A DNA stretch of 64,000 nucleotides from Flavobacterium sp. LPB0248 (lineage in GTDB: Bacteria; Bacteroidota; Bacteroidia; Flavobacteriales; Flavobacteriaceae), in contig NZ_CP058246.1 in the NCBI RefSeq assembly GCF_013388355.1, positions 2,480,001-2,544,000 of the forward strand. Direction: 5' to 3'. Below the pieces are notes generated by a model that worked only from the letters and a program-made list of their open reading frames with translations, was not told the DNA's origin and made no database searches. The position numbers were made by a program, and so were the translations under genes. Shown here in pieces: positions 56,443 to 62,724 of the stretch. Positions within the stretch are counted from its first letter, which is position 1. Each line of letters starts with the position of its first letter.

Positions 56443-56574
56443 TTAAAGCAATAACGCGCAAGCCATACCTGCAGCAAAACAGACTATAACTAGTCCAATC
56501 AGTATACCTCCATCAATATCAATCATCTCTTGAGTTGATAATGGAGAAACATTTAATTCAATTAAGTTCATCAT
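56443..56574 (-). CDS. Double-glycine leader peptide B (bacteriocin-like precursor)
   Basis: 43 aa, too short for common ORF cutoffs. Two adjacent ATGs (56574, 56571). The leader MMNLIELNVSPLSTQEMID ends in IDGG. The 20-residue core begins ILIGLVIVC and is hydrophobic, with two Cys (VCFAAGMAC) that could form a disulfide. It lies between peptide A and the unknown 192-aa gene, as in two-peptide bacteriocin loci. It lacks the control block of A and C and is probably cotranscribed with A. Confidence 0.78.
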   Translation of the reverse strand: MMNLIELNVSPLSTQEMIDIDGGILIGLVIVCFAAGMACALLL

Positions 56575-56593
56575 GTTCTATTTTTTTAATATT

Positions 56594-56755
56594 TTAAGAA
56601 TAATAATATGCAATTGCACAACCCACAGCAAAGCCTACGCACCATGCACCTCCATATACTAATAAAGGTGCAATCCCACCTTCTATTTCTTGTGACTCTT
56701 GAATGCTTAATTCAACTAAACCATAATCTTTTAAACCCACTAATGTTAGTTCCAT
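56594..56755 (-). CDS. Double-glycine leader peptide A (bacteriocin-like precursor)
   Basis: 53 aa from the ATG at 56755. The frame stays open to 56815, but that part is the control block. Leader MELTLVGLKDYGLVELSI plus QESQEIEGG; core begins IAPLLVYGGAWCVG, a Gly-rich hydrophobic stretch with two Cys, typical of class IIb-like peptides. It is the first peptide gene after the regulator and shares leader and upstream sequence with peptide C. Confidence 0.82.
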   Translation of the reverse strand: MELTLVGLKDYGLVELSIQESQEIEGGIAPLLVYGGAWCVGFAVGCAIAYYYS

Positions 56756-56864
56756 AATTTTAAAATTTAAAATGTTAATTAATAAATTCAACAAAATCAT
56801 TTTCTCGAGAAACAATTTGTTATAGCAAACTTATCAGAGTTCCGTCCAATAAACTTGGACGGAA
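56756..56864 (-). promoter_or_regulatory. Peptide control block, copy A, overlapping the regulator 3' end
   Basis: Inverted repeat TTCCGTCCAA/TTGGACGGAA (56840-56864), TAAGTTTG (56826-56833) and the palindrome TTTCTCGAGAAA (56801-56812), all as in copy C. The inverted repeat and -7-like box lie within the last codons of the HTH regulator, so this DNA both codes and, probably, controls. Confidence 0.65.
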
Positions 56865-57140
56865 GTTAGAACCGCCAAAAATTTCTTTAGATTCATCATC
56901 TTTTATTGTTTTAAGCGAAAAATTCAATATCAGTTCAAAAGAAGTTTCATAATAAAACGTCTGTCTTTTTTTACAATACTTTATTGGAGCATCGAGTTCT
57001 TTTATGAGTTCTAGCTCATTATAAAACTGGCTTCGGCTCAGACATAATCTTTTTGCAAATGTTAGGGGTGAACCTGTTTTTTCTCCAGAAATTAATCTGT
57101 GCATTTTTTTTATCCTCTCAATTTGTTTAATAAAATTCAT
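56820..57140 (-). CDS. Small helix-turn-helix protein, likely regulator of the peptide cassette
   Basis: 106 aa from the ATG at 57140; an ATG 21 bp upstream is possible. The N-terminal half MNFIKQIERIKKMHRLI followed by SPLTFAKRLCLSRSQFYNELE is an HTH_11-type domain. The middle ETSFELILNFSL is conserved in a Bacteroidetes family often found next to small double-glycine peptide genes. The tail FRPSLLDGTLISLL also forms the inverted repeat and -7-like box of peptide A. I infer that it binds this repeat. Confidence 0.72.
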   Translation of the reverse strand: MNFIKQIERIKKMHRLISGEKTGSPLTFAKRLCLSRSQFYNELELIKELDAPIKYCKKRQTFYYETSFELILNFSLKTIKDDESKEIFGGSNFRPSLLDGTLISLL

Positions 57141-57443
57141 ATTCTCATTGTAAAAAATCAATAAAATAAAACAGGACTTAAGAATTTAAAAATCGTTCTG
57201 TTAAGTATTTAGGAATAACACACATAAGTCCAAAAGATGAAATTAGAACAGTATTTTTAAAAAATACCTCCCCGAAAAGTTTTAAAAATATCAGAATAAG
57301 ACATTTTGTAACATTTTCATACAATGAAGTACTAATACAATAGTGATATTTACTTTTTTGTTTAATAAAAACTAATATAATTATTAACAAACATTTAAAA
57401 CCTTAAACACTATCTTGCACTCTTATATTAAAATAGAAAACGC

Positions 57444-57451
57444 TACTTTTG
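57444..57451 (+). promoter_or_regulatory. -7 element TACTTTTG of rseP
   Basis: Perfect TAnnTTTG match 28 bp before the rseP ATG. The region 57141-57443 between regulator and rseP holds no convincing gene. Confidence 0.6.
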
Positions 57452-57479
57452 TGCGTTAAATACGAATTAAAAACAAAAA

Positions 57480-58823
57480 ATGGATATAGTTATCAAACTC
57501 TCTCAATTTCTATTGAGTTTATCTTTACTTATTATTCTTCATGAATTAGGGCATTTTATCCCTGCTAAATTGTTTAAAACTAGAGTCGAAAAATTTTATT
57601 TATTTTTTGATGTTAAATATTCACTTTTCAAAAAGAAAATCGGAGAAACAGAATACGGTATCGGATGGCTTCCGCTTGGTGGTTATGTGAAAATTTCTGG
57701 AATGATTGACGAAAGTATGGACAAGGAGCAAATGGAGCTTCCGCCTCAGCCTTGGGAATTTCGTACTAAACCAGCTTGGCAGCGTTTAATTATTATGCTT
57801 GGTGGTGTTACTGTAAACTTTATCCTGGCTTTTATTATCTATATCGGAATGGCTTTTGCTTACGGAGATACTTATATTGCTAATGCTGACTTAAAAGATG
57901 GTGTCCTGATTGAAAATCCAGTGATGCTTAAAGCTGGTTTTAAAACAGGTGACAAAATTATTTCTATTGATGGTAAATCTGTAGAAAATTTTGACAAAGA
58001 CATGAATATTAATATTATCATGGCTAAAGAGGTTTTGATTGAAAGAAATGGACAACAGCAAACGCTAAAAATGCCAACTGATTTTATAGATCAGCTTTCT
58101 AAAACAGAAAAAGGGCTTCTTGTTGGAATTCGTAGACCTTTTGCAATTAGCCAAATTGCAGAAGATTCTCCAAACCAAAATTTAAAACCAAAAGATTTGA
58201 TTCTTTCTCTTAACGGACAAAAAATTAAATATTTTGATGAAGCTAAAGCTGTCTTGGATATGAACAAAGGAAAACAAATTCCTGCAGTTGTTTTACGTGA
58301 TCTAAAAGAAACTCCAATTACTTTAAAAGTTACTAATGATGGTAAATTAGGTGTTGTTTCTGGTGGTTTAGACATGAAATCATTAGAAAAACTAGGATAC
58401 TATAAAATAAGTACAAAAGAATATGGTTTCTTCGAATCTATTCCGGTTGGCCTTGAAAAAGGAAAAGATCAATTGGTAAGTTACGGAAAACAATTGAAAA
58501 TGATTTTTAATCCAGAAACAAAAGCTTACAAACAAGTGGGTGGTTTTGCTGCGATTTACAACATTTTTCCAAGTTCTTGGAGCTGGGAAGTATTTTGGTC
58601 AATCACAGCTTTATTGTCAATTATGCTTGGAGTTATGAATTTATTGCCAATTCCGGCACTTGATGGTGGTCACGTAATGTTTTTATTGTATGAAATTGTA
58701 AGCGGCAAAAAACCGAGCGATAAATTCCTAGAGAATGCGCAAATGGTTGGTTTTGTTTTACTTATTTCACTACTACTATTTGCTAATGGTAACGACATTT
58801 ACAAAGCCATTGTAGGCAAGTAA
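57480..58823 (+). CDS. rseP: RIP metalloprotease RseP (site-2 protease, M50)
   Basis: 447 aa. The zinc motif HELGH is in LLIILHELGHFIPAKLF, with a PDZ domain in the middle (about 120-260), GGVTVNFILAFIIY, and the third-ligand motif NLLPIPALDGGHV. It cleaves anti-sigma factors and remnant signal peptides in the inner membrane. It is followed directly by tRNA-Asn genes. Confidence 0.94.
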   Translation: MDIVIKLSQFLLSLSLLIILHELGHFIPAKLFKTRVEKFYLFFDVKYSLFKKKIGETEYGIGWLPLGGYVKISGMIDESMDKEQMELPPQPWEFRTKPAWQRLIIMLGGVTVNFILAFIIYIGMAFAYGDTYIANADLKDGVLIENPVMLKAGFKTGDKIISIDGKSVENFDKDMNINIIMAKEVLIERNGQQQTLKMPTDFIDQLSKTEKGLLVGIRRPFAISQIAEDSPNQNLKPKDLILSLNGQKIKYFDEAKAVLDMNKGKQIPAVVLRDLKETPITLKVTNDGKLGVVSGGLDMKSLEKLGYYKISTKEYGFFESIPVGLEKGKDQLVSYGKQLKMIFNPETKAYKQVGGFAAIYNIFPSSWSWEVFWSITALLSIMLGVMNLLPIPALDGGHVMFLLYEIVSGKKPSDKFLENAQMVGFVLLISLLLFANGNDIYKAIVGK

Positions 58824-58906
58824 AAAAAAGTCAAAAAAAGAGTGAAAATGTTTTTGAGAAACTAAAAATAGTTTTATATTTGCACTCGCTAAAAAGAGCA
58901 ACACTT

Positions 58907-58980
58907 TCCTCCTTAGCTCAGTTGGTTAGAGCATCTGACTGTTAATCAGAGGGTCCTTGGTTCGAGCCCAAGAGGGGGAG
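58907..58980 (+). tRNA. tRNA-Asn (GTT), copy 1
   Basis: Full cloverleaf: acceptor TCCTCCT/AGGGGGA with one G-T, D-stem GCTC/GAGC, anticodon stem TCTGA/TCAGA with loop CTGTTAA (anticodon GTT), T-stem CTTGG/CCAAG. The discriminator is G; CCA is not encoded. Confidence 0.95.
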
Positions 58981-59019
58981 CAACTTTTTTTAGCAAACAT
59001 ATTAACCTTTTAAGGTGAT

Positions 59020-59093
59020 TCCTCCTTAGCTCAGTTGGTTAGAGCATCTGACTGTTAATCAGAGGGTCCTTGGTTCGAGCCCAAGAGGGGGAG
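59020..59093 (+). tRNA. tRNA-Asn (GTT), copy 2
   Basis: Identical to copy 1 and separated from it by a 39-bp spacer. A strong terminator follows at 59101. Confidence 0.95.
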
Positions 59094-59100
59094 CTTATTA

Positions 59101-59138
59101 AATACCACTTACAAATTGTAAGTGGTATTTTTTTTTTT
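59101..59138 (+). terminator. Terminator of the tandem tRNA-Asn genes
   Basis: Perfect 12-bp stem AATACCACTTAC/GTAAGTGGTATT followed by a run of T. Confidence 0.9.
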
Positions 59139-59146
59139 GCATCATA

Positions 59147-59218
59147 TTGACTGCTAATCAGAGCCCCGAAAGCTTTCGGGGTTGGTTCTCCCGATAACTA
59201 TCGGGACAAGAGGGGGAG
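59147..59218 (+). pseudogene. tRNA-Asn relic 1, 5' half missing, two palindromes in variable/T-arm
   Basis: Only the anticodon arm onward remains, with anticodon loop CTGCTAA. GGTCC of the variable region is replaced by CCCCGAAAGCTTTCGGGG (59164-59181) and GAGCC of the T-loop by TCCCGATAACTATCGGGA (59189-59206). The middle TTGGTTC and the 3' end CAAGAGGGGGAG are kept. It cannot fold into a normal tRNA. Confidence 0.85.
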
Positions 59219-59302
59219 CAACTTTTTTTAGCAAACATATTAACCTTTTAAGGTGATTCCTCCTTAGCTCAGTTGGTTAGAGCATCTGACTGTTAATCAG
59301 AG
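59218..59302 (+). repeat. 85-bp exact duplicate of the tRNA spacer plus tRNA 5' half
   Basis: Identical to 58980-59064, including the 39-bp spacer and the tRNA up to the variable region. It shows that the relics came from tandem duplication of the tRNA pair, followed by insertion of the palindromes. Confidence 0.9.
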
Positions 59303-59354
59303 CCCCGAAAGCTTTCGGGGTTGGTTCTCCCGATAGCTATCAAGACAAGAGGAG
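59258..59354 (+). pseudogene. tRNA-Asn relic 2, intact 5' half, two palindromes, decayed 3' end
   Basis: The acceptor, D-arm and GTT anticodon arm are intact. GGTCC is again replaced by CCCCGAAAGCTTTCGGGG (59303-59320) and GAGCC by a decayed TCCCGATAGCTATCAAGA (59328-59345). The 3' acceptor strand is altered (CAAGAGGAG). Confidence 0.85.
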
Positions 59355-59395
59355 TCGTTTAAAAAAACAATTAAATAATTTTATCTACCTTAATA

Positions 59396-59686
59396 ATGCA
59401 TTTTGTTTACATTCTCTATTCTGTCAAATTAAACCGATTTTACACAGGATATACTTCTAATTTTGACAATAGAATGGAATTTCATAGAAATGCTGAATCT
59501 CACAAGTTCACTGCAAATGCTGAAGATTGGGAATTATATCTTAAAATAGAATGCGAAAATAAATCTCAAGCACTTTCTATAGAAAAGCATATTAAAAATA
59601 TGAAGAGCAAAACATACATTGAAAACTTAATTAAATACCCAGAAATAATAGATAAACTTCTTATAAAATACAAATCTGACTGCTAA
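59396..59686 (+). CDS. GIY-YIG nuclease family protein ending inside a tRNA relic
   Basis: 96 aa, a single GIY-YIG domain. The first strands read FVYILYS and FYTGYTSNFDNRMEFH, with the catalytic Arg in the latter and Glu in SIEKHIKNMKS. This is the small UPF0213/YhbQ-like type common near tRNA and rRNA genes in Bacteroidetes. The last codons and the TAA stop lie in the anticodon arm of tRNA relic 3 (TCTGACTGCTAA), so the gene has joined or replaced the tRNA 5' half. Confidence 0.85.
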   Translation: MHFVYILYSVKLNRFYTGYTSNFDNRMEFHRNAESHKFTANAEDWELYLKIECENKSQALSIEKHIKNMKSKTYIENLIKYPEIIDKLLIKYKSDC

Positions 59687-59747
59687 TCAGAGCCCCGATA
59701 GCTATCGGGGTTGGTTCTCCCGATAGCTATCGGGACAAGAGGGGGAG
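59675..59747 (+). pseudogene. tRNA-Asn relic 3, 5' half replaced by the GIY-YIG gene, two perfect palindromes
   Basis: It starts at the anticodon stem TCTGA with loop CTGCTAA. GGTCC is replaced by CCCCGATAGCTATCGGGG (59693-59710) and GAGCC by TCCCGATAGCTATCGGGA (59718-59735), both perfect. The 3' end CAAGAGGGGGAG is intact. Confidence 0.85.
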
Positions 59748-59753
59748 CAAAAA

Positions 59754-59782
59754 AGACTATCAGAAATGATGGTCTTTTTTTT
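59754..59782 (+). terminator. Terminator after tRNA relic 3
   Basis: Stem AGACTATCA/TGATGGTCT with a GAAA tetraloop and a T run. Confidence 0.8.
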
Positions 59783-59813
59783 GCCCAAATTCCAATATTA
59801 TAGGATTGCTTAT

Positions 59814-60381
59814 TTAACCGCAAAGAGCGCAAGGGTTTTACGCAATCCCGATAGCTATCGGGAGCAAAGATTTAACGCAGAGGTCGCTAAGAGTTTTTTT
59901 TACGAGACTTAATAGGAATCTATAAAAGAGATCGCAAAGGTTGCCAATCTATGTCGATATGTGAATGTGATCCTTCGTTCCTCAGGATGACAAAACTGTA
60001 CGCATTAACACAATCTTGTCATCCTGACGGAGGAAGGATCGCACTAGAAACTTTACAAAGCATTTCTCCAATCTTTATCGATATGCGAATGTGATCCTTC
60101 GTTCCTCAGGATGACAAAACTGTACACATTAACACAATCTTGTCATCCTGACGAAGGAAGGATCGCACTAGAAACTCTACAAAGCATTTCTCCAATCTTT
60201 GTCGATATGCAAGTGTGATCCTTCGTTCCTCAGGATGACAAAACTGTAGGTAAAACAAAAAAAGCTCGCAAAGTTTTATCTACATAAAACTTTGCGAACT
60301 TAATTTTTAGATTTATCTCAAAATAGCCTTTGCTCCCGATAGCTATCGGGATTGCGTAAACCTTAGCGTTCTCTGCGGTAA
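59814..60381. repeat. Composite repeat island with palindrome-bearing inverted ends, no genes
   Basis: The left end TTAACCGCAAAGAGCGCAAG (59814) and the right end, which reads as its inverse near 60352-60381, are copies of the element at 33003. Each carries TCCCGATAGCTATCGGGA (59846-59863, 60334-60351) where the 33003 copy has GGTTC. Between them lie the 124-bp tandem repeats and a GCAAAGTTTTAT/ATAAAACTTTGC hairpin (60266-60297). No ORF is credible here. Confidence 0.8.
59955..60257. repeat. 124-bp tandem repeat, about 2.4 copies
   Basis: Units begin at 59955, 60079 and 60203 (CGATATG), exact period 124. Each unit is itself a palindrome-like pair, GTGATCCTTCGTTCCTCAGG and its inverse ending AAGGATCGCAC. 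Units differ at a handful of positions. The third is cut after GATGACAAAACTGTAG. Confidence 0.88.
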
Positions 60382-60406
60382 AAAAACTTCACGCATAAAG
60401 AAAACC

Positions 60407-61087
60407 CTATTTCATTGTCAAAGTTTCGCTCTTGAACCTTTTCATTAAAGTATTTGCTTTTTCATCTTCATTTATTGCTTTTAAGGACTGAGCATATCTA
60501 TAATAGTAAATAACCTCTAAATCTTTGGTTTCTTCAAATAACTGCGTGTAATAGCCAGCCGCGGCACTAAGATTGCCTTCAAAATAAAAGCGGTCTGCTA
60601 CTTTTTTCAGCATATCGATAGATTTATACCCTTTATCAATAACTTTTTCGTAGGTGTCGACTACATTAACGCTTACATATTTTGAAGATATAGCCGAAGG
60701 GGCTGTAACTTCTACCTTAACTGGTTCTAGAGGAGCAGACGAACTTGCAACAAGCGCTTTGGCTTCTATTGCATTTGGAGCTACTTTAGGTTTTCTTTTT
60801 ACGTAATTCGGAATTACCGTTCTTGTATTATTTGGCCCTAGATCGTAAGTATCGACCATGTCCAGCTTTGAAACTTGGTAGGTAATAATTCTACCTCCAA
60901 AAAGCTTATTTATTCTTTCTTCGACATAATAAGATTGTATGACATAATCACCCGTCGAAAGACTATCCGTCAATAGTGTCGTTTTTCCGGTTGTTGGAGA
61001 AGCGGAGGCATGGTTGGTGCGCTGAGCAAAACAGCCGAGAGAAAATACGAACGCAAGTGTACATAAAATTGCTTCATACTTTTTCAT
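60407..61087 (-). CDS. Secreted protein with a TPR-like C-terminus, function unknown
   Basis: 226 aa. Signal peptide ending CFAQ (about residue 22). The C-terminal ~65 residues (KVADRFYFEGNLSAAAGYY to YRYAQSLKAINEDEKANTL) look like a tetratricopeptide pair, as at the start of Bacteroidetes OmpA/PorE-like proteins, but no OmpA domain follows. The middle is low-complexity and rich in Ala, Val and Pro. Possibly a truncated or stand-alone relative; function unknown. Confidence 0.72.
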   Translation of the reverse strand: MKKYEAILCTLAFVFSLGCFAQRTNHASASPTTGKTTLLTDSLSTGDYVIQSYYVEERINKLFGGRIITYQVSKLDMVDTYDLGPNNTRTVIPNYVKRKPKVAPNAIEAKALVASSSAPLEPVKVEVTAPSAISSKYVSVNVVDTYEKVIDKGYKSIDMLKKVADRFYFEGNLSAAAGYYTQLFEETKDLEVIYYYRYAQSLKAINEDEKANTLMKRFKSETLTMK

Positions 61088-61205
61088 GATTTTTAAATAA
61101 AATTAGATGCCCCAATAAAAAACTCAGCCTAAAGTTACTGATTTTATTTTATTTAGCTTTTATTCTAACCATGAATTGCTTAGAAAACCGATAAAATACT
61201 ACTTT

Positions 61206-61484
61206 TTATGCATTTATCATTTTAACACAAGCTTTCTGTATTTCTTCGTCTGAAAATGGATGCAAAGCTTTTGCCAGCATAACACTTATTCTAATACAAC
61301 TTAACATCTTTATTCTTAACGAGAGATCGTTTCCTTGTTCTGTTTCTAGAAGGTATTCGAAAATTTCGGTTAAGTATTCTGGATGTTTTCTAAATTCTCC
61401 GTCGAAACAAATATCTGACACCAATTTAGATACTGATCTTATCACTCTCTTTTGATTTGCATTGCTTTCGCTTTCTGTTTTCAT
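61206..61484 (-). CDS. Small helical protein of unknown function
   Basis: 92 aa, soluble, mostly helical (RVIRSVSKLVSDICFDGEF, SDEEIQKACVKMI). I recognise no family. It is divergent from the XRE regulator gene, with 178 bp between, and could be under its control. Codon use matches the chromosome. Confidence 0.6.
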   Translation of the reverse strand: MKTESESNANQKRVIRSVSKLVSDICFDGEFRKHPEYLTEIFEYLLETEQGNDLSLRIKMLSCIRISVMLAKALHPFSDEEIQKACVKMINA

Positions 61485-61650
61485 GGCGTTTATTTATGGT
61501 TTTGGTTATGAATAATTATTGTACGAAAAATTGTATTTTTGCTTCGGCTAAATAAACAATAGAATACATTCTAACAAAATAGATTACGATTTTATCTCAC
61601 AAGCAAAAAGATTGTATTTTACTATATTCCTAATTTTTAAGGATTTTTAA

Positions 61651-61658
61651 TATCTTTG
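61651..61658 (+). promoter_or_regulatory. -7 element TATCTTTG, 4 bp before the XRE gene ATG
   Basis: Perfect TAnnTTTG match so close to the ATG that transcription should start at or near the start codon, giving a leaderless message. Another match, TATTTTTG at 61534-61541, lies upstream. Confidence 0.5.
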
Positions 61659-61662
61659 AAGT

Positions 61663-62055
61663 ATGAGCACAGCAACAAAACCAAAACATATCGGGAGAAA
61701 CATAAGCCGTATTAGAGAGCTTAGAGGAATGAAACAAGAAGCACTTGCGATTGCGATAGGTGTAAGCCAACAATACGTTTCTACCATTGAAGGAAGCGAG
61801 AATGTTGACGATGAAAGACTAAACTCTATTGCAGAAGCTTTAGGAGTTTCGGCTGAAGCGATTAAAAACTTCTCTGATGAAGCAGTTTTGAATGTTATTG
61901 GAAATACTTATACCAATAATGACATTGTTAACGCTGGACTGAATTATAATTGCACTTTCAACCCGATTGATAAAATTGTGGAACTTTATGAGCGTTTGGT
62001 TCAGGCTGAAAAGGATAAAGTGGAGTATTTAGAGAAGTTGATGAAAAAAGAATAA
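61663..62055 (+). CDS. XRE family helix-turn-helix transcriptional regulator
   Basis: 130 aa. An N-terminal Cro/CI-type HTH (about 10-65): NISRIRELRGMKQEALAIAIGVSQQYVSTIEG. The C-terminal ~60 residues include a coiled-coil end (IDKIVELYERLVQAEKDKVEYLEKLMKKE), probably for dimerisation. No partner toxin is adjacent. Confidence 0.88.
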   Translation: MSTATKPKHIGRNISRIRELRGMKQEALAIAIGVSQQYVSTIEGSENVDDERLNSIAEALGVSAEAIKNFSDEAVLNVIGNTYTNNDIVNAGLNYNCTFNPIDKIVELYERLVQAEKDKVEYLEKLMKKE

Positions 62056-62108
62056 TTTCTTGTTTTGAAAATATAAAAAGGAAGCTAATCATTATCTTAC
62101 AACAGAAT

Positions 62109-62657
62109 TTAGAATATCTGTTTTCGCAACTTCCTAAAAGTAATACTTATTCTCTCAAAAGAATCATTACCAACTTCTGATAAAATAGCATGAAGCCATA
62201 ATTCTTGAACTTTTTGAGTCATGTAAAACAAGCTATTAGGATAAAGCAATACATCAAAAGTAATTGCAGGATTTAACTTATTCTTGAAACGCATAGTTCT
62301 CTTATTACCTAAAGAAATAATAGCAACCCCTGTATTATCTTCGAGAATATCTATTTGATCTGAATGAAACCCCATCTTAGAGAATTCATTGTAATAATAA
62401 TTAATCAGACAATTATTAGGCATAAATCCTAAATATATGTTTATGTAATTTGCTATTTTTTCAATATCACTTGGAAAAGGAATAGTTGAATAATGTATAT
62501 TAGAGTAATTATAGGGATCCCCATAGCTTTTGGTCTTCCTAGAAATCATAGACTCATCCCAAATAGTCTCCATTTTTATTTTAAAAAAAACTTCCTCTTC
62601 ATTTGGCAATATATTATCAAAATATTGTGTTTCTCTTTTTAAATCAGTTAGTTCCAT
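62109..62657 (-). CDS. AlkB-like 2-oxoglutarate/Fe(II) dioxygenase
   Basis: 182 aa. The iron-binding HxD is in GFHSDQIDILED, the distal His in LWLHAIL and the 2-oxoglutarate Arg in ERISITFRKLR; LGNKRTMRFKNK is the usual nucleotide-recognition lid neighbour. AlkB proteins demethylate nucleic acids; other members act on proteins. The ATG is 67 bp from the divergent methyltransferase-like gene. Methyltransferase and demethylase side by side is suggestive, but the substrate is unknown. Confidence 0.75.
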   Translation of the reverse strand: MELTDLKRETQYFDNILPNEEEVFFKIKMETIWDESMISRKTKSYGDPYNYSNIHYSTIPFPSDIEKIANYINIYLGFMPNNCLINYYYNEFSKMGFHSDQIDILEDNTGVAIISLGNKRTMRFKNKLNPAITFDVLLYPNSLFYMTQKVQELWLHAILSEVGNDSFERISITFRKLRKQIF

Positions 62658-62724
62658 GGGATTTTTAAAAGCTATTCATATAAAAATACAAAAAAACACT
62701 TACATTTACATCAAAAAAAACTTA

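Noticed and set aside
56756..56815. Upstream extension of peptide A (start at 56815)
   Set aside because: The added 20 residues are encoded by the control block that is also non-coding before peptide C; the GG leader starts at 56755.
57178..57390. 70-aa minus-strand reading frame between the cassette regulator and rseP
   Set aside because: No recognised motif, odd Ile/Phe/Lys-rich composition, no clear start context, and it lies in the regulatory gap.
59147..59218. Relic 1 as a functional tRNA with anticodon GCT
   Set aside because: It lacks the acceptor 5' strand and D-arm, and the T-arm is broken by palindromes.
59955..60257. 124-bp tandem units as a CRISPR array
   Set aside because: The whole 124-bp unit repeats with no unique spacers, only 2.4 copies, and no cas genes are near.
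61206..62055. XRE regulator plus 92-aa protein as a toxin-antitoxin pair
   Set aside because: The two genes are divergent, 178 bp apart, and neither matches a known toxin fold.
62530..62724. Upstream extension of the methyltransferase-like gene
   Set aside because: It overlaps the divergent AlkB-like gene and leaves no promoter; the ATG at 62725 precedes the conserved part.
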